Assembly (NCBI GenBank): GCA_964450645.1
Contig: CAYVEB010000029.1
Span: 1-20,245 of the forward strand
Source: JAKSPM01 sp964450645
Lineage (GTDB): Bacteria > Bacillota > Clostridia > Oscillospirales > Oscillospiraceae
DNA: 20,245 nucleotides
Direction: 5' to 3'
Shown piece after piece: positions 1 through 7,857 of the stretch. A model generated the notes under the pieces. That model made no database searches and was not told where the DNA came from. It was given only the letters and a program-made list of their open reading frames with translations. Position numbers and translations under genes: made by a program. Position 1 is the stretch's first letter. Each line of letters begins with the position of its first letter.

Positions 1-456
1 TAGCTTCATATAGCCCTGCATATCCCGGAATCCCACACTCTCATACAAGGGCCTTCCGCATTCGGATGTTTCAAGATAAATCTTTGTGATTCCGCGCGCC
101 TGCGCACAGTTTACCAGATAGCGGACAATCGCGTTGCCCACGCCGTTCCCACGGTACGCTTCTTTGGTATAGACGTTCATCAGGTAGGCGCACGCACCGC
201 TCGGGTTGTCCGGCGAGGGCATTTCCTCATACAGGCAAAGGCCGCCGCAGCCTACGGTTTGCTGATTCACCTGTGCAAACACGGCGATGTGCCCGCCGCT
301 CGGAATCGCTTTTCGGTAGTATTCCCGGTTGGCAGCGGAAAGCGCTTGCGTGTCCGCGTCCTCCGGAATCGAGAAAACATGGTGCAGGACCTCCATCCGC
401 CATTCCATCAGCTTCTCCAGCTCTCCAATGGAAGCCCGCTTGACTACAACTTCCAC
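1..456 (-). CDS. GNAT-family N-acetyltransferase (3' end cut by window edge)
   Basis: An open frame of 152 codons runs off the left edge. It probably moves an acyl group from acyl-CoA to an amine; the substrate is unknown. The acetyl-CoA loop is visible as AYRGNGVGNAIVRYL (R/QxxGxG/A type), and the visible end (LYESVGF then YMKL) is the usual GNAT C-terminal strand, so only a few residues should be missing. No start appears with ATG; the frame opens with GTG at 456, directly after the TGA of the adenylation gene, with GGAAGGAG about 11 bases upstream inside that gene. The zero-base spacing implies translational coupling and possibly a shared pathway. The family call is seen in sequence; the shared role is inference. 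Confidence 0.82.
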   Translation of the reverse strand, partial: MEVVVKRASIGELEKLMEWRMEVLHHVFSIPEDADTQALSAANREYYRKAIPSGGHIAVFAQVNQQTVGCGGLCLYEEMPSPDNPSGACAYLMNVYTKEAYRGNGVGNAIVRYLVNCAQARGITKIYLETSECGRPLYESVGFRDMQGYMKL

Positions 457-1932
457 TCAGCCGACCGCTCCTTCCTTCATAATAACCGGCAGCGCCTTGG
501 TATCCACCTTTCCGTGGGCGTTCAGAGGGAGCGCGTTCATGCGGACAAAGAATTCGGGAATCATATAGTTCGGCAAAAATCTCGCCATTTCTTTTTTCAG
601 CGTCGACAAGTTGGCCTCCGGCTGCTTCAGCACGACATACGCGACCATGTAGGATAGATTCTGCTCGTCGGTGTACGGTCGGACGACGGCACTTTCAATC
701 TCCGGGCATTTGCACAGCACGCTCTCCACCTCAACCGGTTCCACCCGCTTGCCGAGGATCATTACCTGCGTGTCCTTTCTGTGGAGGAAAGCGATATTCC
801 CATCCGGCAGGAAATAGCCCAGATCCCCGCTGCGGTACAAGACAGAGCCGTCCGGCCGTGTGACAAAGGCCTCGTTTTCCTTTTTTCGGTTGCCGATATA
901 TCCGGCGGATACGCCGTCGCCAAGAATACAGATTTCCCCAATTTCGCCAGGCGCCACTTTCTCCATGTGTTCGTCTAAAATCTCGATCTGGATTCCGGGA
1001 ACGGGTTTGCCAACAGGATACGTGCCGTCGGCAAGGGGCGCTACGCCATTGCACCGGTAATACGAAACGCACACTGTGGTCTCCGACGGGCCGTAGGTGT
1101 TGTAGATTTCCACCTGGTCGGTCAGATTGGTGATATAGCTTGCGCGCAATACATCGCCGCCGCTGATCAGCAGTCTTAAACTCTTGGGAATCCTAGGCAA
1201 ATGGTTCATTTCCTGCAGCAAATACGGGAAGCCGCTGATCTCGGTGACGTTATTTATCTCGACAAATTCCATCAGGTGGCAGATGTCTTTCTTCGTTTTT
1301 GCGGACGGGATCGCCAGCACAGCGCCGGACAGGAGGGTGGTAAATACCTCTTCCACGAAGATATCAAACGAGCAGACGGAGTATTGCAGCATTGTATCCG
1401 CTTGGCACGGATGAAATTCGTTTTGGAACGCCCGGACATAGTGGCACACGTTGCGGTTGCGCACAGCGACACCTTTTGGCGTTCCCGTAGAGCCGGAGGT
1501 GTATAAGATATAGGCCAGATCGTCCGGCGAAGCGGCCGGTTTCACCGAAACATCTTCCGCCGCCAAGCCGGGATCCACGCACAAACAGGGGAATTGTTCC
1601 ACCTTTTCCCTGTGAACGCTGTTTGTAATCAGCAGCTCCACACCAGCGTCCGTCATCATAAACTCGATTCTTTCCTGCGGGAAGAACGGCTCCACGGGAA
1701 CATAGGTTTTCCCCAGCTTCAGAACTGCGAAAATCGCGGCAATCATTTCCACAGAATGTTCCATCATTATCCCGACCCGGTGCGCGCTTTCAGGGATTTT
1801 CACGGCAATCGTATCGATCAGGCTTGCAAACTCCGCCCTTGTGAGGCTTCGCGCTTCATCAAACACCGCTATAGCGTTTGGCGCGGCTTTTCTTTGGCCC
1901 TCAAAAATTTCATAAATCACATTTTGGTTCAT
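457..1932 (-). CDS. Free-standing NRPS-type amino acid adenylation enzyme
   Basis: A 491-residue AMP-binding protein that should activate a carboxylic acid, probably an amino acid, as acyl-AMP. Core motifs in order: A3 YTSGSTGTPKG at 144-154, FD at 189-190, A5 NTYGPSE at 278-284, A7 YRSGD at 366-370, an A8-like stretch at 385-401 and the A10 lysine K475 in NAHGK. The protein ends 16 residues after K475, so there is no carrier, condensation or thioesterase domain. Aligning by eye to the GrsA pocket gives roughly D-I-E-S-I-G-T-V-C-K; I do not assign a substrate from it. The ATG has AAAGGAG nearby, and a promoter lies about 45 bases upstream. A GNAT gene follows immediately. A DltA-like role is possible, but no dlt genes are visible. 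Confidence 0.85.
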   Translation of the reverse strand: MNQNVIYEIFEGQRKAAPNAIAVFDEARSLTRAEFASLIDTIAVKIPESAHRVGIMMEHSVEMIAAIFAVLKLGKTYVPVEPFFPQERIEFMMTDAGVELLITNSVHREKVEQFPCLCVDPGLAAEDVSVKPAASPDDLAYILYTSGSTGTPKGVAVRNRNVCHYVRAFQNEFHPCQADTMLQYSVCSFDIFVEEVFTTLLSGAVLAIPSAKTKKDICHLMEFVEINNVTEISGFPYLLQEMNHLPRIPKSLRLLISGGDVLRASYITNLTDQVEIYNTYGPSETTVCVSYYRCNGVAPLADGTYPVGKPVPGIQIEILDEHMEKVAPGEIGEICILGDGVSAGYIGNRKKENEAFVTRPDGSVLYRSGDLGYFLPDGNIAFLHRKDTQVMILGKRVEPVEVESVLCKCPEIESAVVRPYTDEQNLSYMVAYVVLKQPEANLSTLKKEMARFLPNYMIPEFFVRMNALPLNAHGKVDTKALPVIMKEGAVG

Positions 1933-1974
1933 CTTGCGTACTCCTTTGGAAATTTAGCTTTTCTTGGTATATAA

Positions 1975-2003
1975 ATTATACAAATATTCTGGAAACTTTT
2001 CAA
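1975..2003 (-). promoter_or_regulatory. Sigma-A-type promoter of the adenylation-GNAT operon
   Basis: On the minus strand TTGAAA (1998-2003) is followed after exactly 17 bases by a perfect TATAAT (1975-1980). The expected start lies near 1968, giving a leader of about 36 bases that holds the AAAGGAG site. The surrounding DNA is AT-rich. No operator palindrome was seen. Confidence 0.75.
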
Positions 2004-2193
2004 GTGCGCAGAATTATTATATAAAGTATAAAAAACTTACCGTCTTGCATTCTTCTTCACTTTTCCAGCCGCGAAGGAAAGCCCCGCGCCTGACTTTCGG
2101 ACACGGAGCCTATTCACGGCCGGTTTTAGAGAAGCCTGCCCACAATGTCAAACGGCGTTTGGAGCCGCCGGCGCGGACGTCTAACGCAACGTT

Positions 2194-2952
2194 TCAGGAA
2201 GACGGATTCTTTTGGTTTTCCCCTTCACGGTGTCTTCTCTGCTTTTTCCAAATCAAATACGCGGCAAACGAACCCAGCATCAAAATGATCTTGCACCCGG
2301 CGGCAATCCAAAATGCCGGAGACGATGTGTCGTGGGCGCTCATACCCATAACGGAAAAGGTTAGGACGGATGGGAGCATCCCTACCAATGTTCCCACGAT
2401 ATAGCGGTCATATCGAAGGTCGCTCGCCCCAAAATACATCCCAACCAAATCGCTCGGCAATAGTCCAATGATCCGCGCGGCAATACAGACAAGAAACGCA
2501 TGGCTTGACGATACGCTTTGCAGGTGCCTTAGCTTTTCATTTTTCATCATTAAATGGTCGAGAAGCTCCGCGCCCGATTTCTTCCCAATGAAGAACGGGA
2601 TACTTGTCATAAGAACGCTCCCAATTATATTTACGCAAATCGCCAGCGGCAGCGGAAAGAGAACGCCGCTCGCGGCATAGAGGATGGCGCCATATATGGG
2701 GACCCTAATTCCTTTCAGCGCGAACAAAACCAGCATAATCAGCACGGCGGCGAAGGTGCTGGGCGGCAAGTAATTGGCGATGTTTTCAATGGTAAAATCT
2801 TTTCTGTAATGCCAGCACAAAAGCACAAGTCCGCACCAAAACGCAAGTATAAGCCCAGTACGAAGAAATGAATGGGCGCCTCTTTTTCCATTGGACGCCT
2901 TTTCCCTTGTCCGTGCATCCGTGCAATTTTGGTTGCAAATATCAGCTTTCAT
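2194..2952 (-). CDS. TVP38/TMEM64 (DedA-like) family membrane protein
   Basis: A 252-residue integral membrane protein. After a polar N-terminus of about 28 residues come several hydrophobic segments, the family's central region (LKGIRVPIYGAILYAASG, then FPLPLAICVNIIGS), a glycine-rich FFIGKKSG stretch and ARIIGLLPSDLVGMYFGAS, typical of the SNARE-associated/VTT domain. It ends in a basic tail. DedA/VTT proteins are linked to membrane lipid scrambling or transport; the substrate here is unknown. The frame can be opened upstream at TTG 2997, but I chose ATG 2952, preceded by GAAGGA about 10 bases upstream. The 169 bases before it hold nothing I recognise. Confidence 0.82.
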   Translation of the reverse strand: MKADICNQNCTDARTREKASNGKRGAHSFLRTGLILAFWCGLVLLCWHYRKDFTIENIANYLPPSTFAAVLIMLVLFALKGIRVPIYGAILYAASGVLFPLPLAICVNIIGSVLMTSIPFFIGKKSGAELLDHLMMKNEKLRHLQSVSSSHAFLVCIAARIIGLLPSDLVGMYFGASDLRYDRYIVGTLVGMLPSVLTFSVMGMSAHDTSSPAFWIAAGCKIILMLGSFAAYLIWKKQRRHREGENQKNPSS

Positions 2953-3121
2953 CTCAATTTGTCCTTCTCGATGGCGGCGTGCAGGGACGGTCTGCAAACG
3001 TCTTTTGCCGCCGCATTGTGTCTTCTTTCAGCATTCGTATCACGGTCCTTGTATTTTTTTCATACGGACAGAAAAAGTCCCCTCCCTGAAAAACACGCGC
3101 GGACATCGTAATCACCGATTT

Positions 3122-3551
3122 TCAGGCAGACATATCCAAAATGTCAAAATGGAGGTTTCGCCTTTGCTTCTTACGAAGCAAGCTCGATTTCCTTTGCCGA
3201 GCGAAATGTTTCCGCAAAAGAGCGTCTTTTTCCACCGTGTAGGCCAGCACTTCCACGCACACAATGGTTCGCCCCGAATATTTTGCCCGCAGTTCCTCCA
3301 TACATACCTGCGCGGATACACAAGTCCCGCAAAGCCCCAAGGTACAAGAAAAATACATCAAATTCTGCTGCATCAAATTCTGCCCCGCTTCCAGTACCGG
3401 CTCAAACCAGGACAAAAACGTCCAGGGGGCAATCTGCGTTGTGCTGGCAAAATTCTCCACCCGCTGAAGCGCATAAAATTTTGGACGGTCAAGTCTCCTC
3501 CCGGTCCATAGATATAGCTTTTTCGCCAATTTTTACTTCCACGCGAATGCA
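3122..3551 (-). pseudogene. degV: Decayed DegV-family fatty-acid-binding protein fragment
   Basis: An open frame at 3122-3529 has no good start but matches the middle of DegV proteins: LDRPKFYALQRVENFAS, TTQIAPWTFLSWFEPVLEAG, then the DegV core seen as SCTLGLCGTCVSAQ where SFSSGLSGTYQSA is usual, then RTIVCVEVLAY. Upstream, another frame (3492-3551) reads VKIGEKAISMDREE; removing one A near 3495 joins the two as REELDRPKFY. A stop precedes that piece. The N-terminal TDS motif and the last roughly 150 residues are absent (family usual length about 280). I read it as a DegV pseudogene with a one-base insertion and deletions at both ends. DegV proteins bind fatty acids for FakA; this fragment should be inactive. 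Confidence 0.6.
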
Positions 3552-3617
3552 TTAAACGGGCGGCAACCTATTTGATTGAGCGCGGCGTTTCGCCGCTTCA
3601 TGACAAGGAAAAATTTT

Positions 3618-4316
3618 TTATCGGAACCTAAGATGGGGAAAATGCACTTTCATAAAATCATCGTTGCAGAATCGGTCCAAAATCTGCGAGGCCCAAAGCA
3701 AGCCCTCCCCGCCTTTGCTTCGCTCGACGTAGCGAAAAATGGCGCTGACCGTAGCAACCAGGTCAAGGGTGCAAAAAACAGCCGCCACGGTGGCGAACAC
3801 CGTCATCGCTTTCACCGGCAAGCGCTCCATCCATCTATCCAGGGGCCGATAGACAAAGAAAACCACGATTACGCATAGAACTCCCCAAAACGCCATATAT
3901 ACAAGCGTTGTGCGTCCATTTATATTCAAAAAATGTCCTTTATAATTCCAAGACCGCGTTCCGAGCAACTTTTCTTCAAGAAAATTTAAGGCATATTCCA
4001 CCGCGCCGCCGCCCAGCGCGCCCGTGAGCCAGACCCGCCAAACTTTCGATTGATTCTTTAGGCTAAGCACGATGATCAAAGCGCCCAACCCGTAAACAAA
4101 ATTAAACGGCGTAAACAAACTGCCGTTGCAATAAACAAAGCCTCTGCCACGGCAAAAATTAAAAAGCGTCTCCCAGGCCGTTCCGGTGAATCCGCCGAGC
4201 AAATAAATGCATACGGCTTTATAAAAGGTGACATGTATTTTCTCTTTGTTCGAATCGTCACGCAAAGCATTACAAGTCTCCGCAATTTGCCGCGCCAGCT
4301 TCTTTGTTTGTTCCAT
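3618..4316 (-). CDS. PF06541-type (CmpB-like) putative ABC-transporter permease
   Basis: A 232-residue protein with a polar N-terminus of about 30 residues followed by five or so hydrophobic segments. The segment GGFTGTAWETLFNF, then RGRGFVYCNGSLFTPFNFVYGLGAL, fits the PF06541 pattern (G..WE, then GF..G, P...YG.GA) of proteins annotated as putative ABC-transporter type IV permeases; many members have no known function and no ATPase partner. No ATPase gene is adjacent here. ATG 4316 is preceded by GGGGGTG. It lies about 109 bases downstream of the broken TetR gene on the same strand, so TetR may once have controlled it. Confidence 0.72.
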   Translation of the reverse strand: MEQTKKLARQIAETCNALRDDSNKEKIHVTFYKAVCIYLLGGFTGTAWETLFNFCRGRGFVYCNGSLFTPFNFVYGLGALIIVLSLKNQSKVWRVWLTGALGGGAVEYALNFLEEKLLGTRSWNYKGHFLNINGRTTLVYMAFWGVLCVIVVFFVYRPLDRWMERLPVKAMTVFATVAAVFCTLDLVATVSAIFRYVERSKGGEGLLWASQILDRFCNDDFMKVHFPHLRFR

Positions 4317-4390
4317 AAGCGCACCCCCTAGCTATTCTACCACCAGTATAGCATCCCGCGTTTAATTTTGATACGGGCAAAAGGGGCCGC

Positions 4391-4409
4391 GTGTCTGTTT
4401 TTCAGACAC
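4391..4409 (-). terminator. Short hairpin after the TetR gene
   Basis: GTGTCTG and CAGACAC form a perfect 7-bp stem with a five-base loop, 17 bases beyond the TetR stop. On the minus strand it is followed by a GC-rich stretch and then TTTT, so it is only a weak candidate for an intrinsic terminator. Confidence 0.4.
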
Positions 4410-4425
4410 AAAGCAAGCATTTGAC

Positions 4426-5016
4426 TTATTTTTTGGCAAAAATTTCAGGGCGTCCGCTCCCGTTTTCCTCACAGCGGGAGATCATTTCCTCGATCATCTC
4501 CTTTGTAATTTCAGACAGCCGCGCCAATATGTTTCGGGTGTCCTCCGTCATATCGTTTTTCAGCCATCTGGAAAAGAGTCCGAAGGCCAAACTCGACAGA
4601 TACTCGTTGATAAACTTCAAATCGCTGTCTGTAATTTTTCGTCCATCCAGCAGCACCGTCACATACGCATGGACGACATGGTCACAAACCCTCCACAGAT
4701 ATTGCTCGTAAACTTCCCGGCTTGCAGAATGATAGATATGCAGCACAGCGCTTCGTTTTGCCAGCGCCATATCAATCACCGCTTCCAAGCAGTCCCCAAA
4801 TTTTTCCGCAGTCGGATAAGCGCGAATGACCGTTTACGCATCTTCCTCAACGATATTTTCAATTAAATTTGAAATATCTTCAAAGTAATAATAGAAGGTG
4901 TTGCGATTGATTCCACAGTCCGCCACAATATCTTTTACCGTGATTTGAGAAAGAGGCCGCTGCGTCAGCAGTTTCAAAAAGGATTCCCGAATTGCCTTTT
5001 TCGTAAAATTAGCCAT
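4426..5016 (-). pseudogene. TetR/AcrR-family regulator interrupted by an in-frame stop
   Basis: ATG 5016 (GAAGGGG upstream) opens a TetR N-terminus: FTKKAIRESFLKLL, then helix-turn-helix residues ITVKDIVADCGINRNTFYYYF. The frame reaches TAA at 4834-4836, after which the same frame continues without any shift as TVIRAYPTAEKFGDCLEAV and on through HIYHSASREVYEQYLWRVC to a normal stop at 4426. The total span, about 196 codons, is normal for TetR. A single base change (for example GAA or CAA to TAA) explains the break, so it looks recent. The short product would keep the DNA-binding domain but lose most of the ligand/dimer domain. A sequencing error is the main alternative. The likely target is the downstream membrane gene; the ligand is unknown. 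Confidence 0.8.
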
Positions 5017-5361
5017 TTTATCCCCTTCCGCTTGATTCCCGCAAGTTTGCACAAAGCAGATCCTTGCAAGCGTGTCCAGACGCGTCGGCTCATTCCGCCC
5101 TGTTATTGCGCTCGCAGAGGGGTTGGACCGGCTTTTGTATTGCGGGTGTTTTCTTTCATTTTATGGCGAATTGTTCACTTGCATAACTGGCCTTACAAAA
5201 TTTCAAATTGATGTTCCGTTTTTAAATATTCTCCTCATCGTAGATAAGTTAGCACAAAAATGCCAGAAAAGCAAGAAAATCCGGCCGAAATAAGTTCTGC
5301 GATGTCAATAGATACGAACCACTTTTGAGAAGATAGAACAGCCCGCAAAATGTGGCCCGCC
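5017..5361. other. Intergenic stretch with no recognised gene
   Basis: The DNA upstream of the TetR gene carries only short frames lacking family features. The part around 5150-5280 is AT-rich and probably holds the TetR promoter, but no hexamer pair is good enough to call. Confidence 0.5.
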
Positions 5362-5483
5362 TCATCCCTTCAGTTTTTCAGTTAACATCTGGATCGGACT
5401 CTTACCTTTCAACGCTTGCATTGGTTTGTTGTTACTCCAAACCAGATGCCTTGCCAGCTTCACATGCAGATTCGATGTATACT
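5362..5483 (-). pseudogene. Transposase C-terminal fragment (DDE integrase-core type)
   Basis: About 39 codons on the minus strand end at TGA 5362-5364 and read LARHLVWSNNKPMQALKGKSPIQMLTEKLKG in two pieces: HLVWSNNKPMQALKG and KSPIQMLTEKLKG. This resembles the end of integrase-core transposases (Y/W-N..R/KP..AL.G.SP...L). No start, catalytic residues or inverted repeat remain. It marks an old insertion between the TetR gene and the two-component operon. The IS family cannot be fixed from so little. Confidence 0.6.
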
Positions 5484-5597
5484 AAGGAAGTGGAAAAGTA
5501 GTCTGTTCCGGAAACTGCGCCGCGAAGGCTTAAGCAGGGGCAGATAGAAAGGGCAAGCCGGACGAAAAATACGGGCGCGGGCAAAATGTTGACGAAA

Positions 5598-5639
5598 TTC
5601 ATAAAAAGTTCACCGTTGCAGAAAAAAGTCGGCTATAAT
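5598..5639 (+). promoter_or_regulatory. Promoter region of the response regulator-kinase-htrA operon
   Basis: A perfect TATAAT lies at 5634-5639; the best -35 is TTCACC at 5609-5614 with a 19-base spacer, longer than ideal. TTCATA (5598) and TTCACC (5609) form a direct repeat with an 11-base period, the layout used by OmpR/PhoB-type regulators, so positive autoregulation is possible. The expected transcription start, near 5646, falls just past ATG 5644, which supports the GTG start at 5674. Confidence 0.5.
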
Positions 5640-5673
5640 AAAAATGTACAAATTCGAGAAAGGGAGATGGACT

Positions 5674-6357
5674 GTGGCAAAGAAGATTTTGATTATTGAA
5701 GACGATCATAACATCGCAGACCTACTGCGGCTGTATTTGGAAAAAGACGGTTACGAAGTCGTAATCGCCGGAGACGGCGGCACGGGTCTGGAAAAATTCC
5801 GCGAGTGCGACCCGACCTTGGTGCTGCTGGACATCATGCTGCCCGTCATCGACGGCTGGGGCGTGTGCCGCGCAATCCGCGCCGAATCGAAAACACCGAT
5901 CATTATGCTGACAGCAAAGGGCGAAACGGAAGATAAGGTCAACGGTCTGAAAAACGGCGCGGACGATTACATCACAAAGCCTTTCGAGATGAAAGAGGTT
6001 CTGGCCCGGATCGAGGCCGTACTGCGTCGCAGCGGGGTAGAGGTAGGCAAGGCGGAGAAAAAGCTGGTCTTCGACAAAATGACCATCGACATGGACGCGT
6101 TTGAACTGACTGTAAACGGCCAGAAAATTTCCACCCCGCCCAAGGAAATGGAACTGCTGTTCCACCTGGCCTCCAATCCGAACCGGGTATTTACAAGGAA
6201 CCAATTGCTCGACGAGGTCTGGGGTTTCGACTACTTCGGCGATACCCGGACCGTGGACGTCCATATCAAGCGGCTGCGCGAAAAATTGGAGGGCGTGTCG
6301 CCGCAATGGTCTTTAAAAACTGTTTGGAGCGTAGGGTATAAATTTGAGGTGTTGTAA
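5674..6357 (+). CDS. OmpR/PhoB-family response regulator
   Basis: A 227-residue regulator. The receiver domain shows the acidic pair D10/D11, phospho-acceptor D53 (LLDIMLP), T80 and K102 (TKPF); the C-terminal winged helix has PKEMELLFHLASNPNRVFTR and the recognition-helix region FGDTRTVDVHIKRLREKL. The frame is open from ATG 5644, but I prefer GTG 5674: AAGGGAG lies 7 bases before it, it begins the family pattern AKKILIIEDD, and the promoter's -10 box ends only 4 bases before ATG 5644. The kinase gene follows 3 bases after the stop. Phosphorylation by that kinase should set expression of this operon, and probably of envelope-protection genes (inference). Confidence 0.93.
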   Translation: MAKKILIIEDDHNIADLLRLYLEKDGYEVVIAGDGGTGLEKFRECDPTLVLLDIMLPVIDGWGVCRAIRAESKTPIIMLTAKGETEDKVNGLKNGADDYITKPFEMKEVLARIEAVLRRSGVEVGKAEKKLVFDKMTIDMDAFELTVNGQKISTPPKEMELLFHLASNPNRVFTRNQLLDEVWGFDYFGDTRTVDVHIKRLREKLEGVSPQWSLKTVWSVGYKFEVL

Positions 6358-6360
6358 TTC

Positions 6361-7857
6361 ATGGGAACCAATTACCATCGTCAGTTCCGGCCCATGGCTT
6401 GGCTGCTTCTGGCGGCAATCCTCATTTTAGGAATTATCTTCCATATATTTTTATATGACATCATTATTACCACCAATGAAGACACGCTCTACCGCAACGC
6501 CAAGGCTGTGGCCGATCTGACGCTGAGTTACTATACCAGCGGCAACGCGACAAATATTTTGGACTATTGGATGGATCTTTCCTTTGCGGCGCGACTGACC
6601 GGGGCGAAGATGCTCCTGTGCGACGCCGAAGGGTATGTGATTCTCTGCTCGGAGGACTTTCAGGGCTGCGAGCACACGGGCAAGCAAATCGACGGCATGT
6701 TTGTGGAGGCGACGTTTTCCAAGGGACGGACGGCGTCGAGCAATATGCTCACAAAGATCTATGAGGATCCGCACCTGTCCGTGGCCGTGCCGGTGGAGTG
6801 GGACGGCGAGGAGACGGGCATTGTCATCGCCTCGTTTGAAATGAGCCGCATCCACAGCACGCTCTTGCGCGCGACGCGAATTTTCCTGACCATCGCGCTT
6901 GGCGTGCTGGCGGTGACGCTGATCGCCATGCTGCTGCTGACCAAGCGCCAGAACCGCCCCTTGAGGGAACTGTCCGAGGCAGCGAGACTCCTGGGACACG
7001 GCAATTTGAACGTCCGCGTGCAGACGGGCGGGCAAAACTCCAGGGAATTTGACGAACTGGCCGTTGCGTTTAACAATATGGCCACCAGCCTGCAGTCGGC
7101 GGAAACGCGGCGGCAGGAGTTTGTTGCCGACGTGAGCCACGAATTAAAAACGCCCATGACCATCATCGCGGGCTACATGGATGGGATGCTGGACGGCACC
7201 ATCCCCAAGGAGCGGCACGCGTATTATATGCAGATCATCTCCAACGAGGTGCGCAGACTCTCACGGCTGGTACGCAGTATGCTGGAAATTTCCAGAATGC
7301 AGGATCAGGGCGTCGATGAGTCGAAAAAGTCCCGGTTCGACGTGTGCGATATGGTCGGGCAGACGCTCTTGACCTTTGAACAGCGAATCAACGAAAAGGA
7401 ACTGGATGTCCAGGTGGATATGCCAAACGCGGCGGTCTATACCTTCGCCGATCAGGACGCGATCAACCAGGTGGTGTACAATCTGATGGACAACGCCGTA
7501 AAATTCTGCGACCGTGCCGGGACGCTGGGCGTGTCGGTCAAGCCCAACGGTGGCAAACTGCAGGTGGCGATCTCCAACACCGGCGCGACTATTTCGCCGG
7601 AGGAGCTGCCGCTGGTGTTCGACCGGTTCCACAAGACCGACAAGAGCAGGAGCATGAACCCCGACGGCGCGGGTCTGGGCCTGTATATCGTAAAAACGAT
7701 TATTTGCGGCCATGGCGAGAACATCGCCGTGACTTCCAGAGATGGCAAGACGGAATTTTCCTTCACGTTGCCGCAGGTTCGGCAGCGCGGAAAGGAGGGA
7801 CGCAACGATGGACGATCTAACGCCGATGGAGCCAGAGGAGATTCTGGAACTGTATGA
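6361..7857 (+). CDS. Membrane sensor histidine kinase
   Basis: A 498-residue kinase with one transmembrane helix at about 12-36, an extracellular sensor of about 130 residues, and a second helix at about 172-194. A HAMP linker (RPLRELSEAARLLGHGNLNVRV) follows, then the HisKA box FVADVSHELKTPM with H260, the N box NLMDNAVKF, an F box (FDRFHKTDKSRS) and the G2 box DGAGLGLYIVKTI. The G1 box reads SNTGATI rather than DxGxG, a variant known in active kinases. The C-terminus runs about 26 residues past the ATPase domain, overlapping htrA by 50 bases in another frame. Cognate to the regulator just upstream. The order regulator-kinase-htrA recalls envelope-stress systems such as CssRS; the stimulus is not shown. 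Confidence 0.92.
   Translation: MGTNYHRQFRPMAWLLLAAILILGIIFHIFLYDIIITTNEDTLYRNAKAVADLTLSYYTSGNATNILDYWMDLSFAARLTGAKMLLCDAEGYVILCSEDFQGCEHTGKQIDGMFVEATFSKGRTASSNMLTKIYEDPHLSVAVPVEWDGEETGIVIASFEMSRIHSTLLRATRIFLTIALGVLAVTLIAMLLLTKRQNRPLRELSEAARLLGHGNLNVRVQTGGQNSREFDELAVAFNNMATSLQSAETRRQEFVADVSHELKTPMTIIAGYMDGMLDGTIPKERHAYYMQIISNEVRRLSRLVRSMLEISRMQDQGVDESKKSRFDVCDMVGQTLLTFEQRINEKELDVQVDMPNAAVYTFADQDAINQVVYNLMDNAVKFCDRAGTLGVSVKPNGGKLQVAISNTGATISPEELPLVFDRFHKTDKSRSMNPDGAGLGLYIVKTIICGHGENIAVTSRDGKTEFSFTLPQVRQRGKEGRNDGRSNADGARGDSGTV

Noticed and set aside
2891..3511. A 206-codon plus-strand ORF
   Set aside because: Antisense to the TVP38 start and the DegV relic; no domain and no ribosome site.
3582..3596. 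GCGGCG/CGCCGC hairpin after the PF06541 gene as a terminator
   Set aside because: The stem is only 6 bp, and no T run follows on either strand.
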